A stretch of 7,352 bases of DNA. Source: an uncultured Pseudomonadota bacterium. GTDB lineage: Bacteria > Myxococcota_A > UBA9042 > CAIXZC01. The position numbers were made by a program, and so were the translations under genes. The notes under the pieces are model-generated. The model was not told the origin of the DNA. It saw only the letters and a program-made list of their open reading frames with translations, and did not search any database. Positions 1 through 5,657 of this stretch are shown piece by piece. The stretch is taken from contig CALGBT010000048.1 in the NCBI GenBank assembly GCA_937884235.1, positions 1 to 7,352 of the forward strand, written 5' to 3'. How positions within the stretch are numbered: position 1 is the stretch's first letter; every line of letters starts with the position of its first letter.

Positions 1-289
1 CTACAAGATCCACATCGCCGACAAAGCCCTGGCGGCCATCGATCCAAAGGTCACCCTGACAGTTCCCAGCGGCCAGACCTACAAGCTCTGCGTCACCTAC
101 AAGTGCGACAAAGGGTCCAACTCATACACCCAATGCAAAACCCTCACCGGCACCGGCAACGTCGCCCTCGACGTGGGCGGCTGCCAGAACATCTTCCAGG
201 GCGACAACGACTCCGGCACCGCAGAAATCCTGGTGGAACCACTATCGTCCGGCTCCTGCTCAAACTACACGCTGAAGGTCGAGGCGTAG
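1..289 (+). CDS. C-terminal part of a cysteine-containing, probably secreted protein (5' end outside window)
   Basis: The reading frame is open from base 2 and stops at TAG 287-289, giving 95 visible residues; the start lies upstream of the window. The visible part alternates short beta-prone stretches with Gly/Ser/Asn/Thr turns, for example VTLTVPSGQTYKLCVTYKC and GTAEILVEPLSSG, and ends in YTLKVEA. Five cysteines (visible residues 30, 35, 45, 61, 86) suggest disulfides and therefore export. The pattern of a V-x-L-x-V strand, a middle GDNDSG-type turn and a final Y-x-L-x-V-x-A strand resembles jelly-roll or beta-sandwich domains at the C-terminus of secreted proteins, such as pre-peptidase C-terminal-like domains. 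This is a fold impression, not an identification. It is convergent with the next gene, and nothing links it functionally to the operon. Coding is well supported; function is unknown. Confidence 0.75.
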   Translation, partial: YKIHIADKALAAIDPKVTLTVPSGQTYKLCVTYKCDKGSNSYTQCKTLTGTGNVALDVGGCQNIFQGDNDSGTAEILVEPLSSGSCSNYTLKVEA

Positions 290-294
290 GGGCA

Positions 295-312
295 ACAACA
301 CAACGTCACAAC
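295..312 (+). repeat. Degenerate copy of the 18-nt spacer motif
   Basis: ACAACACAACGTCACAAC begins six bases after the stop of the first gene. It matches the motif consensus ACAAACACNACGTCAAAC after one single-base deletion and one single-base insertion. It also overlaps a short tandem duplication, ACAACGTC at 300-307 and 308-315. Because of the indels this is the weakest member of the motif set. Confidence 0.35.
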
Positions 313-316
313 GTCG

Positions 317-380
317 TCAACGCCCACAGTGGTACCCACGGCGGCAGCAGAGCGAGCCGGGGGCTGTGGGGCACCACCCA
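317..380 (+). repeat. 64-bp direct repeat, copy 1
   Basis: This 64-base unit recurs at 391-454 with 61 of 64 positions identical, without indels, in the same orientation and with a 74-base period. Each unit holds a potential stem formed by CCCACGGC and a downstream GCCGTGGG. In this copy the right half reads GCCGGGGG, so the stem has one mismatch. Both units end in GTGGGGCACCACCCA. They lie in the spacer between two convergent genes, so a role as palindromic intergenic repeat or transcript 3'-end structure is plausible. No coding function is supported. Confidence 0.85.
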
Positions 381-390
381 GCACACATCA

Positions 391-454
391 TCAACGCTCA
401 CAGTGGTACCCACGGCGGCAGCGGAGCGAGCCGTGGGCTGTGGGGCACCACCCA
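391..454 (+). repeat. 64-bp direct repeat, copy 2
   Basis: Second copy of the unit at 317-380, differing at three positions. Here the internal stem is perfect: CCCACGGC at 409-416 pairs with GCCGTGGG at 430-437 around a 13-base loop. An outer pairing of GTGGT (403-407) with ACCAC (447-451) can extend it. The ten-base ending GCACCACCCA also occurs in reverse complement at 7283-7292, near the other end of the window, so the unit or parts of it appear to be dispersed in spacers. Confidence 0.85.
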
Positions 455-477
455 AACCAACCCCAACGCAAGAGCCG

Positions 478-508
478 TCTCTCCCGTGGGAGAGATGCCC
501 GCAGGGCA
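478..508. terminator. Two adjacent hairpins in the convergent spacer; possible bidirectional transcript end
   Basis: TCTCTCCC (478-485) pairs perfectly with GGGAGAGA (488-495) across a two-base turn. It is followed at once by TGCCC (496-500) and GGGCA (504-508), which pair around GCA. The pair lies 25 bases beyond the stop codon of the minus-strand lipoprotein gene and downstream of the first gene, so it could end transcription from both sides. Neither side has a run of T, so a classical intrinsic terminator is not proven. GC-rich stems of this kind are also common as REP-like intergenic repeats. Confidence 0.45.
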
Positions 509-532
509 GAGAGGGCACCATGCCACGACAGC

Positions 533-1345
533 CTACAACGTCACCCCAGCCTGCAAAAACGCCGCCGCACCAAAAGTAATCTCCTGCCCCACAACTGCCG
601 GATAGTAGAGAACCGCGTTGACGTTGAAATAGTCCTTGCGATACTCAGCCCCGACCCCAATGGGCACGACAGAATAGGCGAAGTTGTCGTTAGAATCCTC
701 GGCATCATGGGGATTGTTCATCCCGGTCTCATCGCGGCGATTGGAGCGGAGTGATTCCAAGCCGAGAAGCCCATACAGCGTGAGGCTCGGGAGGATTTGC
801 GCTCCCCCCTGGACGAAGAGACCAAAATGGGGAACGAAGTCCGTCTCTACCTTGCCGTTTATCTCCTCGTAGATAGTGCCAAGACCCAATTCCAGGATGG
901 CGGAAACGAACACCAGGTCGGAGAATCTCTGATTGTAGCGAGCCGATACCCCTGCCGACCAAACCACCTCGGAGCGATTCTGATCGCTGAACTCCTCCAC
1001 ACAGTCGTTACATTTCTCTGCCCAGCCCAGACGTGTGAAGCGCCCCAGCAGCCCCAGCTCCAGCCAGTCGAAGGCCGCCGCAAAAACAGACCCGCCCAAC
1101 TGCAGCTTGGGAATCCATAGCCCGGGGGAATCGTCTTCGCAGGACGCACGAGTTTCTGGTCCCGACAAAAGCAGCGAGTTGACTTCCCCCGTCAAGCGGA
1201 AATCGCCACCCTCCAGAGGCGCACCGCTTCGAGAAGGCACATAGGGCCCACCGCCAAAAGCAGTACGTCGGGCCTGAATTATCGCGGGGCCGCACCCAGT
1301 CAGAAACATCACCAAGGCCAATCCCCAGAAGACCGTCCGTTTCAT
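533..1345 (-). CDS. Lipoprotein with a beta-rich body (function unknown; possible outer-membrane barrel)
   Basis: This 270-residue protein is read from ATG 1345-1343 to TAG 535-533. The open frame runs further upstream to 1783, but that extension is Arg-rich translation of the inverted repeat. The ATG here has AGGAGA seven bases upstream and opens directly into a lipoprotein signal: MKRT, a hydrophobic stretch (residues 5-16), then the lipobox LTGC with Cys18 as the lipidation site. Residue 19 is Gly, with no Asp at +2, so outer-membrane sorting is expected if Lol rules apply. The body has many amphipathic strands separated by polar loops: residues 50-60, 79-104, 127-137, 143-158, 169-198, 223-236 and 240-270. 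This looks like a small barrel or beta-sandwich. Other cysteines are at 69, 112 and 115 (CNDC). It lacks a terminal Phe/Tyr and ends in AGVTL. I do not recognise a named family. It is divergent from the lipid-transport operon, so any functional link is only positional. Confidence 0.82.
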   Translation of the reverse strand: MKRTVFWGLALVMFLTGCGPAIIQARRTAFGGGPYVPSRSGAPLEGGDFRLTGEVNSLLLSGPETRASCEDDSPGLWIPKLQLGGSVFAAAFDWLELGLLGRFTRLGWAEKCNDCVEEFSDQNRSEVVWSAGVSARYNQRFSDLVFVSAILELGLGTIYEEINGKVETDFVPHFGLFVQGGAQILPSLTLYGLLGLESLRSNRRDETGMNNPHDAEDSNDNFAYSVVPIGVGAEYRKDYFNVNAVLYYPAVVGQEITFGAAAFLQAGVTL

Positions 1346-1352
1346 CGTCCCC

Positions 1353-1358
1353 TCTCCT
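1353..1358 (-). promoter_or_regulatory. Ribosome binding site that fixes the lipoprotein start
   Basis: On the minus strand AGGAGA is followed by a seven-base spacer and ATG at 1345. This placement, together with the lipoprotein signal that starts there, decides against the much longer open frame reaching 1783. Confidence 0.75.
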
Positions 1359-1387
1359 ACAACTCTTTCGCAGTTTGCTGAGAAATC

Positions 1388-1416
1388 AGGGTACTGAATG
1401 CCGGTGCGGAAGTCAA
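1388..1416 (-). promoter_or_regulatory. Candidate sigma70-type promoter for the lipoprotein gene
   Basis: Reading the minus strand, TTGACT (complement of 1411-1416; five of six to TTGACA) is followed by a 17-base spacer and TACCCT (complement of 1388-1393; only three of six to TATAAT). It would start transcription about 35-40 bases before the ATG. The -35 is good and the -10 weak, so this is a candidate only. Confidence 0.3.
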
Positions 1417-1441
1417 AGGTGGTGCGCCGCCGGAGACGGAC

Positions 1442-1823
1442 GTTTGACGTGGTATTTGTCCGCCGTCGCCTTGCAGCGCGGAGGCCAATCCTGCGGTCAG
1501 CGTGATTGGATATGTGAATTGCTGTGCCCGTGTGGGCGAGGCTATGGCGAGATTCCTTCGGGGCCGCTGGCCCCTCAGTCACCATCCCTGCGAACCATCC
1601 GAGCGTAGCCGCACGATCCAATCCACCCAAACAGAGTTGGTTCGAATTGAACCGTGACTGAGGCGGGCCCCCGGGGCCGCCAAAGGAATCTCGCCATAGC
1701 CCAGGAGTGCGGGCAAGGACACCACACGCCCGACACCATTCACCGTAGGATTGTCTTGAGCGCTGCAAGGCGACGGCGGACAAACACTACGTACAACGAC
1801 GTCCCCCAAACACCACGTCAAAC
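1442..1823. repeat. Large imperfect inverted repeat, MITE-like in layout
   Basis: The left arm (about 1442-1582) and right arm (about 1654-1823) are inverted copies around a 71-base loop. Matching blocks, in order from the outer tips inward, are: the motif at 1442-1459 with 1806-1823; a 25-base perfect match of 1455-1479 with the complement of 1760-1784; 1486-1497 with 1742-1753 (11 of 12); a 19-base perfect match of 1540-1558 with 1683-1701; and 1573-1582 with 1654-1663 (10 of 10). The right arm carries an extra tip copy at 1780-1797, so it is about 29 bases longer. Between the blocks the arms have diverged, which suggests an old element. No transposase is encoded inside and I could not identify a clear target-site duplication. 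It may be a non-autonomous mobile element, a degenerate pair of inverted repeat units, or a structured RNA locus. Confidence 0.75.
1780..1797 (+). repeat. 18-nt spacer motif, inner copy of the right arm
   Basis: ACAAACACTACGTACAAC differs from the consensus ACAAACACNACGTCAAAC at two positions. It lies 26 bases before the outer copy at 1806-1823 in the same orientation, so the motif is duplicated at the right edge of the inverted repeat. Confidence 0.55.
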
Positions 1824-1859
1824 AACATCAAAGCCCCCCCCACCCACTACCCAAAAAGA

Positions 1860-1887
1860 TGCACACCCCTTGTTTCGCGCCTACAAT
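1860..1887 (+). promoter_or_regulatory. Candidate sigma70-type promoter for the lipid-transport operon
   Basis: TACAAT at 1882-1887 matches five of six -10 positions. TGCACA at 1860-1865 matches four of six -35 positions with a 16-base spacer. Transcription would begin at about 1893-1895. That leaves almost no leader before the ATG at 1900, but a leader of about 54 bases before the alternative GTG at 1948. The promoter therefore either drives a near-leaderless message or supports the later start. Confidence 0.35.
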
Positions 1888-1899
1888 GTGTCTTAACTT

Positions 1900-3018
1900 A
1901 TGGCGGGTGACGTGCGCGCGGCCCTACGGGGCGCGCCGGGAGACGGAGTGGAGCTTCGCTGGGACCAGGACCTGACACGTGCAACTGTGCCGACAGCATG
2001 GCGGTCGCTCAACCGCACCCTGCGCACCATCAAAGACGGTGAGTTGCACCTGGTGCTGGCTGAATCCGTGCAGCTTGACAGCGCCGGCGTCGGGCTCCTC
2101 GAAGAGATCCGCAACCTTGCCATGGCTCGACAACTCCACTTCCGCGTGGCCGCCAACAGCCCGGCAGTGCGCAATCTGCTCTCCATCTACACCGCCCCTC
2201 CCGATACCAAACCCACCCCGGTGCGCACCGCCGGTCCGTTCGAACAGGTGGGCGAGAAGCTCTACGCAGCCCTTGATGAAGCCTTCCATTTCCTGGTGCT
2301 CACGTCAGACACGACTTTTCTGGCCATCCGCGGGCTGGTTCGTCCCGTGGTGCCCTGGCGCACCTTCGTCGAGCAGTGCATCCGCATCGGTTCGCAGTCA
2401 CTGCCCATCATTGCCCTGATTTCCTTTCTGGTAGGGCTCACCACCGCGCTGCAGGCCGCCTACCAGCTTCGTCAGTTCGGGGCCAACATCTACATCGCCA
2501 ACCTCGTGGGCGTCGCCATGCTGGCGGAAATGGGCCCCCTCATGACCGCCATCGTCATGGCCGGCCGCTGCGGCTCATCGATTGCGGCGGAAATCGCCAC
2601 CATGGTTATTGCCGAAGAGGTCGATGCTCTCAAGACCATGGGCATTCCGCCCCTCCGATATGTTCTGCTACCCAGATTCTACGCGCTGATCTTCACCCAG
2701 CCGCTGCTCACCGTCATGTCCACCGCCATCGGTATTCTGGGTGGATTGCTGGTGGCAGTACTCTACCTTGACTTGAGCGTCCCCGCCTTCTGGACTCAGT
2801 TGGTAGACGGATTGGCCATGCGCGATCTGGTCCAGGCGATGCTCAAGAGTATCGTCTTTGCGACCATCATCGGCCTTACTGCTGCACATGTCGGCTTTCG
2901 GGCGCGGGGCGGTGCCACCGGCGTCGGCAAGAGTACTACCGCAGCAGTGGTGGCTTCCATCTTCATGGTCATTGTGGCCGATGCCATCTTCTCCCTGATT
3001 TTCTACTTCGGCGTGTAG
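1900..3018 (+). CDS. mlaE: STAS-MlaE fusion: permease of an MCE-type lipid ABC transporter
   Basis: This inner-membrane subunit is expected to form the dimeric lipid channel of an Mla-like importer or exporter. Residues about 18-100 are a STAS domain, the fold of E. coli MlaB. Its motif DSAG (residues 60-63) aligns with DTAG of MlaB and DSSG of SpoIIAA. The permease (residues about 115-372) carries the MlaE/YrbE signature around residues 211-250: MGPLMTAIVMAGRCG, then AAE, EEVDALKTMGIPP. Hydrophobic segments lie at about 166-190, 199-225, 262-291, 316-332 and 346-371. Length is 372 residues, against about 260 for E. coli MlaE alone; the difference is the fused STAS part. Fusion fixes MlaB:MlaE stoichiometry at 1:1 and is known in other phyla. 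The N-terminal 16 residues (GAPG-rich) may not be translated if GTG 1948 is the start. The next gene starts 10 bases downstream. The family is certain; the cargo (phospholipid presumed) and the direction of transport are inferred. Confidence 0.93.
   Translation: MAGDVRAALRGAPGDGVELRWDQDLTRATVPTAWRSLNRTLRTIKDGELHLVLAESVQLDSAGVGLLEEIRNLAMARQLHFRVAANSPAVRNLLSIYTAPPDTKPTPVRTAGPFEQVGEKLYAALDEAFHFLVLTSDTTFLAIRGLVRPVVPWRTFVEQCIRIGSQSLPIIALISFLVGLTTALQAAYQLRQFGANIYIANLVGVAMLAEMGPLMTAIVMAGRCGSSIAAEIATMVIAEEVDALKTMGIPPLRYVLLPRFYALIFTQPLLTVMSTAIGILGGLLVAVLYLDLSVPAFWTQLVDGLAMRDLVQAMLKSIVFATIIGLTAAHVGFRARGGATGVGKSTTAAVVASIFMVIVADAIFSLIFYFGV
1938..1942 (+). promoter_or_regulatory. Possible ribosome binding site for an alternative GTG start at 1948
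   Basis: GGGAG lies five bases before an in-frame GTG (1948-1950, codon 17 of the longest reading). No purine-rich site precedes the ATG at 1900, where the upstream bases are TGTGTCTTAACTT. The STAS fold would begin naturally just after codon 17. This makes 1948 a serious alternative start, though the ATG cannot be excluded. Confidence 0.45.
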
Positions 3019-3028
3019 GAGCGAACCG

Positions 3029-3856
3029 ATGCCACAAACAGAACCGCTCTTCTCGCAACTTACTCCCGACGACGACATCGTTGCCGAGACCCGGAACGAG
3101 CGCATCGGCTACCCGAACCTGACCACACTGGAAGGGGCCAACCTCAAGTTCAAGCGGGGCGAGGTCACCTGCATTATCGGCGGCAGCGGCTGCGGCAAAT
3201 CGACCCTCATGAAGGCGCTCATCGGGCTACTGCCGCCACTGGCCGGAGAAGTCCGACTGCTGGGCGAGAACCTCTACGCCCTGGAAGAAGACCAGCGCAA
3301 CGCAGTATTGCGCCGGGTGGGCGTGCTCTTCCAAAACGGCGCGCTCATCAACTCTCTCTCGGTCGCTGAGAACATCATGCTGCCCATGCGGCGCCACACT
3401 CAGATGCCAGAAGCGGTGATGCTGGCCACCGCCCGCCTGAAGTTGCGCCAGGTCGGCCTCGAGCACGCGCTCCACATGCTGCCCGAGCAGCTCTCCGGCG
3501 GCATGAAGAAGCGGGCCGCCCTGGCCCGGGCATTGGCCCTCGACCCCGAGGTCCTGCTCTGCGACGAACCTTCGGCTGGACTCGACCCGCTCACCGGGGC
3601 CGGACTCGACCGCCTGCTGCTGGATATCCGCCGGATCTTCAAGATCAGCATCATCGTGGTAACCCACGAACTCAACAGTATCCGCGCCATTGCCGACCGC
3701 ATCGTCATGGTCGCCCCTGGCCGACTCGTCTTCTTCGGGCCGCTGGCTGAAGCCTTGATCTCCAATGACCCGGACCTGGTCTCGTTCTTTGGCCGCCAGG
3801 CTACGGAACAGACCGCCAGCAACTCACTCTACCATCTGCTCACGGAGGCACCATGA
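3029..3856 (+). CDS. mlaF: MlaF-like ATPase of the MCE-type lipid transporter
   Basis: This 275-residue cytoplasmic ABC ATPase would power lipid movement through the MlaE-like permease. All catalytic motifs are intact: Walker A GGSGCGKST (51-59), Q-loop FQNGAL with Gln102, signature LSGGM (155-159) followed by KKRAALARALA, Walker B VLLCDEP (175-181; catalytic Glu180), D-loop SAGLDP, and switch His213 in VTHEL. The signature LSGGMKKR followed by AALARALALDPE is typical of the MlaF/Ttg2A/MceG group. The length is close to the family norm. Residues 1-20 are a short acidic leader before the first strand. The start is ATG 3029, with AGGAG (3017-3021) overlapping the stop of the permease gene and a seven-base spacer. 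The stop overlaps the MCE gene by four bases (ATGA), which indicates translational coupling. Confidence 0.95.
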   Translation: MPQTEPLFSQLTPDDDIVAETRNERIGYPNLTTLEGANLKFKRGEVTCIIGGSGCGKSTLMKALIGLLPPLAGEVRLLGENLYALEEDQRNAVLRRVGVLFQNGALINSLSVAENIMLPMRRHTQMPEAVMLATARLKLRQVGLEHALHMLPEQLSGGMKKRAALARALALDPEVLLCDEPSAGLDPLTGAGLDRLLLDIRRIFKISIIVVTHELNSIRAIADRIVMVAPGRLVFFGPLAEALISNDPDLVSFFGRQATEQTASNSLYHLLTEAP

Positions 3857-5037
3857 GTGTGACTCGCGCGCAAAAGGTCAGACTGGGAGTCTTCGTGGTG
3901 ACCTCCACGGTGCTACTCCTGGCCATGGCCATCGTGCTGATAGGAGGCCGGCTGACCCGCCAGGAGGACAGCTACTATGCCCTCTTCGAAGAGACCGTCA
4001 GTGGCCTTGAGATCGGTGCCCCAGTCAAGTTCCAGGGCGTTCGCATTGGCAGCGTCACCACCATCGAGATCGACCGTGAGGACGTCACCAAGATCCGCGT
4101 CAACATCAGCCTCAAGCGAGGTACGCCGGTCAAGACCGACGCCGTGGTTGTGCTCAACTCAATGGGTATTACGGGACTGAAATTCGTGGAATTGACGGGC
4201 GGGACCAACGAGGCCGAACTCCTGGAGCCCGGCTCCGAGATCACCAGTGACTCCTCGCTCCTCGACCGCCTCTCCGGCAAGGCCGACGTCATCACCGAGA
4301 AGATCGAGTTGCTCATCAACAACGCCATCGCGGTGACCGGCCCCGAACAACAGGAGCAGGTCAGAAAGGTCCTGGCCGACGTCCAGTCCGTCATGGAACA
4401 GGCCAACGCTCTGATGACCCGCAACGAGGCCCGCGTTGACCAGGCCATCGAGGACATCACCGTGGCAGCGCACAACCTGAGAGAGGCCTCCGGAACCACC
4501 AACGAACTGATACAGCAGGCCGGCGGCCAAGTCACGAACATGCTGTCCGACGTCGAACGGCTGATCCTCGACTTCGAACAAGTGGTTGCTGACCAGAATC
4601 ACAATCTCTCTACCCTCCTTAACGATGCCGACACCACCATCCTGGCAGTCCAAGAGCTGATTATCTCCCCGCCCATCCAACGCCTCCCCAAGAAGGCCGA
4701 GGAAGCGGTCATAGCTGCCCTCACTTTGGTACAGAATGCCGACTCAGGCATCGGCGGCCTGTTGGGGAATCTGCAGAAGACTGCGGCTCGGGTTCACGGA
4801 CTGCTCACCGACCAGCGGGTGGAAGGCGCACTGGATTCCTTCTCCAGCCTGGCCGCCAAGCTGGAGGGACTGGTTGATACCATCGACCTCACTACGCGCC
4901 AGGCACGGGAAGATATCTTCAAGACCCTGTCCAATTTGAAGGACGTGGTACGTAATCTCAACGACTTCACTCAGATGTTGCTGGAGAACCCGTCGATTCT
5001 GCTGCGCGGGTCCCAGCTCAAGGAGCGGAAGCTATGA
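3853..5037 (+). CDS. mlaD: MlaD-like MCE-domain protein with a long helical tail
   Basis: This is the lipid-binding subunit, anchored in the inner membrane and facing the periplasm. Residues 11-31 are a single membrane anchor after a short basic start. One MCE domain follows at about 38-115, with the typical VSGLEIGAPVKFQGVRIGSV (49-68) and the core loop SMGITGLKFVEL (103-114). From about 135 to 376 the protein is almost wholly helical and heptad-like, rich in Ala, Leu, Gln and Glu, with a break at ISPPIQRLPKK (271-281). It ends in ENPSILLRGSQ, a pattern common at the C-terminus of MCE proteins. E. coli MlaD is about 183 residues, so this 394-residue form has a tail that could build a hexameric tube across the periplasm, as PqiB and mycobacterial Mce proteins do. 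GGAGG (3844-3848) lies four bases before the ATG, and the start overlaps the mlaF stop. The family is sure; the tube is inferred. Confidence 0.93.
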   Translation: MSVTRAQKVRLGVFVVTSTVLLLAMAIVLIGGRLTRQEDSYYALFEETVSGLEIGAPVKFQGVRIGSVTTIEIDREDVTKIRVNISLKRGTPVKTDAVVVLNSMGITGLKFVELTGGTNEAELLEPGSEITSDSSLLDRLSGKADVITEKIELLINNAIAVTGPEQQEQVRKVLADVQSVMEQANALMTRNEARVDQAIEDITVAAHNLREASGTTNELIQQAGGQVTNMLSDVERLILDFEQVVADQNHNLSTLLNDADTTILAVQELIISPPIQRLPKKAEEAVIAALTLVQNADSGIGGLLGNLQKTAARVHGLLTDQRVEGALDSFSSLAAKLEGLVDTIDLTTRQAREDIFKTLSNLKDVVRNLNDFTQMLLENPSILLRGSQLKERKL

Positions 5038-5657
5038 AATGGGCCCTGAGTTCTCTTCTCATCCTGGTGCTTTCATGCAGCGCCGCACCAGAACGCCAGT
5101 ATTTCGGCATCGCCTACACACTGGTGGACATTGAGGCCAACGCCACGCCGCGCTACAAAGCCACGCTGCGCATCGTTGAACCGGAGATCCGGCTGGCCTA
5201 CGACCGACCGCAGATCGTCTATCGCTACGACCCCTACCGTTTCAAGTACTATAACTACAAGTTCTGGGTGGCCAAACCCCAGCAGATGGTGGCCGAGGTC
5301 ATCCACCGCCACCTCCAGAAGGCCAACCTCTTTCTGGAGACCGCCCTCGTCTACCAGCGGGCAGTGCCAGATTACGAGCTGGTGGGCGAGATCGAGGCCA
5401 TCGAGGAATATGACAGCGGCGACAAGTGGTACGCACACCTCGCCATGACCATGCGGCTGGTCCGCTTTACCGACCGCACCGTCGTCTGGTCATACCAGTT
5501 TGACCGGAAGCAGGAGGTCTTCAACAAGGAACCGGTCTACGTGGTGCGCGGCATGAGCGACCTCATGGAAGAAGAGATGCACCAGATTCTCGCCGGCATT
5601 CAGGAAGTCATGGACAAAGAAACTGCGGCAGGTGCGGGGCAGGATGGAACTCCGTAA
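5034..5657 (+). CDS. PqiC-like ABC-type transport auxiliary lipoprotein
   Basis: This 207-residue lipoprotein probably sits in the outer membrane and contacts the far end of the MCE assembly, as PqiC does for PqiB. The signal is MKWA, a hydrophobic core (residues 5-13), and Cys15 in VLSC; Leu at -2 is unusual for a lipobox, but Val at -3 and Ser at -1 are acceptable. The mature part follows the ABC-auxiliary (PqiC/DUF330) pattern: YTL (28-30), Arg-Ile-Val and Ile-Arg-Leu strands, a YRYDPYR-x-KYYNYKFW segment (63-78), a PQQMVAEVIHRHL helix, Tyr-Glu-Leu-Val-Gly-Glu-Ile, then strands ending in VVWSYQFDRKQ. AGGAG (5021-5025) precedes the ATG by eight bases, and the ATG overlaps the mlaD stop by four. 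This position directly behind an MCE gene is typical for the family. The family call rests on pattern and context. Confidence 0.85.
   Translation: MKWALSSLLILVLSCSAAPERQYFGIAYTLVDIEANATPRYKATLRIVEPEIRLAYDRPQIVYRYDPYRFKYYNYKFWVAKPQQMVAEVIHRHLQKANLFLETALVYQRAVPDYELVGEIEAIEEYDSGDKWYAHLAMTMRLVRFTDRTVVWSYQFDRKQEVFNKEPVYVVRGMSDLMEEEMHQILAGIQEVMDKETAAGAGQDGTP

Larger units (their letters stand above)
1346..1899. other. Divergent intergenic region, 554 bases, no supported gene
   Basis: This spacer separates the minus-strand lipoprotein gene from the plus-strand transport operon. It contains the candidate promoters for both and, between them, a large imperfect inverted repeat. Open frames can be read on both strands (for example 1375-1608 + and 1579-1821 -). 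Their products share the peptide GYGEIP only because the two arms are inverted copies. They lack ribosome binding sites and are rich in Arg, Pro and Cys. I regard the whole stretch as non-coding. From about 1824 to 1858 it is C- and A-rich with no clear structure. Confidence 0.7.

Noticed and set aside
317..454. Possible CRISPR array
   Set aside because: There are only two 64-base units separated by 10 bases. That is too long a repeat and too short a spacer, and no cas genes are present.
103..754. Open frames on both strands around the 64-bp repeats, with peptides such as LPWERCPQGREG
   Set aside because: They overlap the first gene or the minus-strand lipoprotein gene, are full of His/Arg/Pro/Thr, and come from translating repeats and hairpins.
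1639..1653. GGTTCGAATT resembling the T-arm of a tRNA
   Set aside because: The bases form a simple 5-bp hairpin (GGTTC/GAACC) in the loop of the inverted repeat. No acceptor, D or anticodon arm can be placed around it.
1346..1783. Upstream extension of the lipoprotein reading frame by 146 residues
   Set aside because: The extension is Arg-rich translation of the inverted repeat. A ribosome binding site and a lipoprotein signal both sit at the ATG at 1345.
1375..1821. Two open frames on opposite strands that share the peptide GYGEIP
   Set aside because: The similarity arises because the arms of the inverted repeat are inverted copies. Neither frame has a ribosome binding site or plausible protein composition.
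1424..1947. Similarity of 1424-1440 and 1931-1947 (both end in GGAGACGGA) as a further direct repeat
   Set aside because: Only nine bases match continuously in a GC-rich context, and the rest needs a shift. This could be chance.
2668..3105. Minus-strand open frames opposite the permease, ATPase and MCE genes
   Set aside because: They are shadows of strongly conserved plus-strand genes whose GC-rich third positions suppress stops on the other strand.
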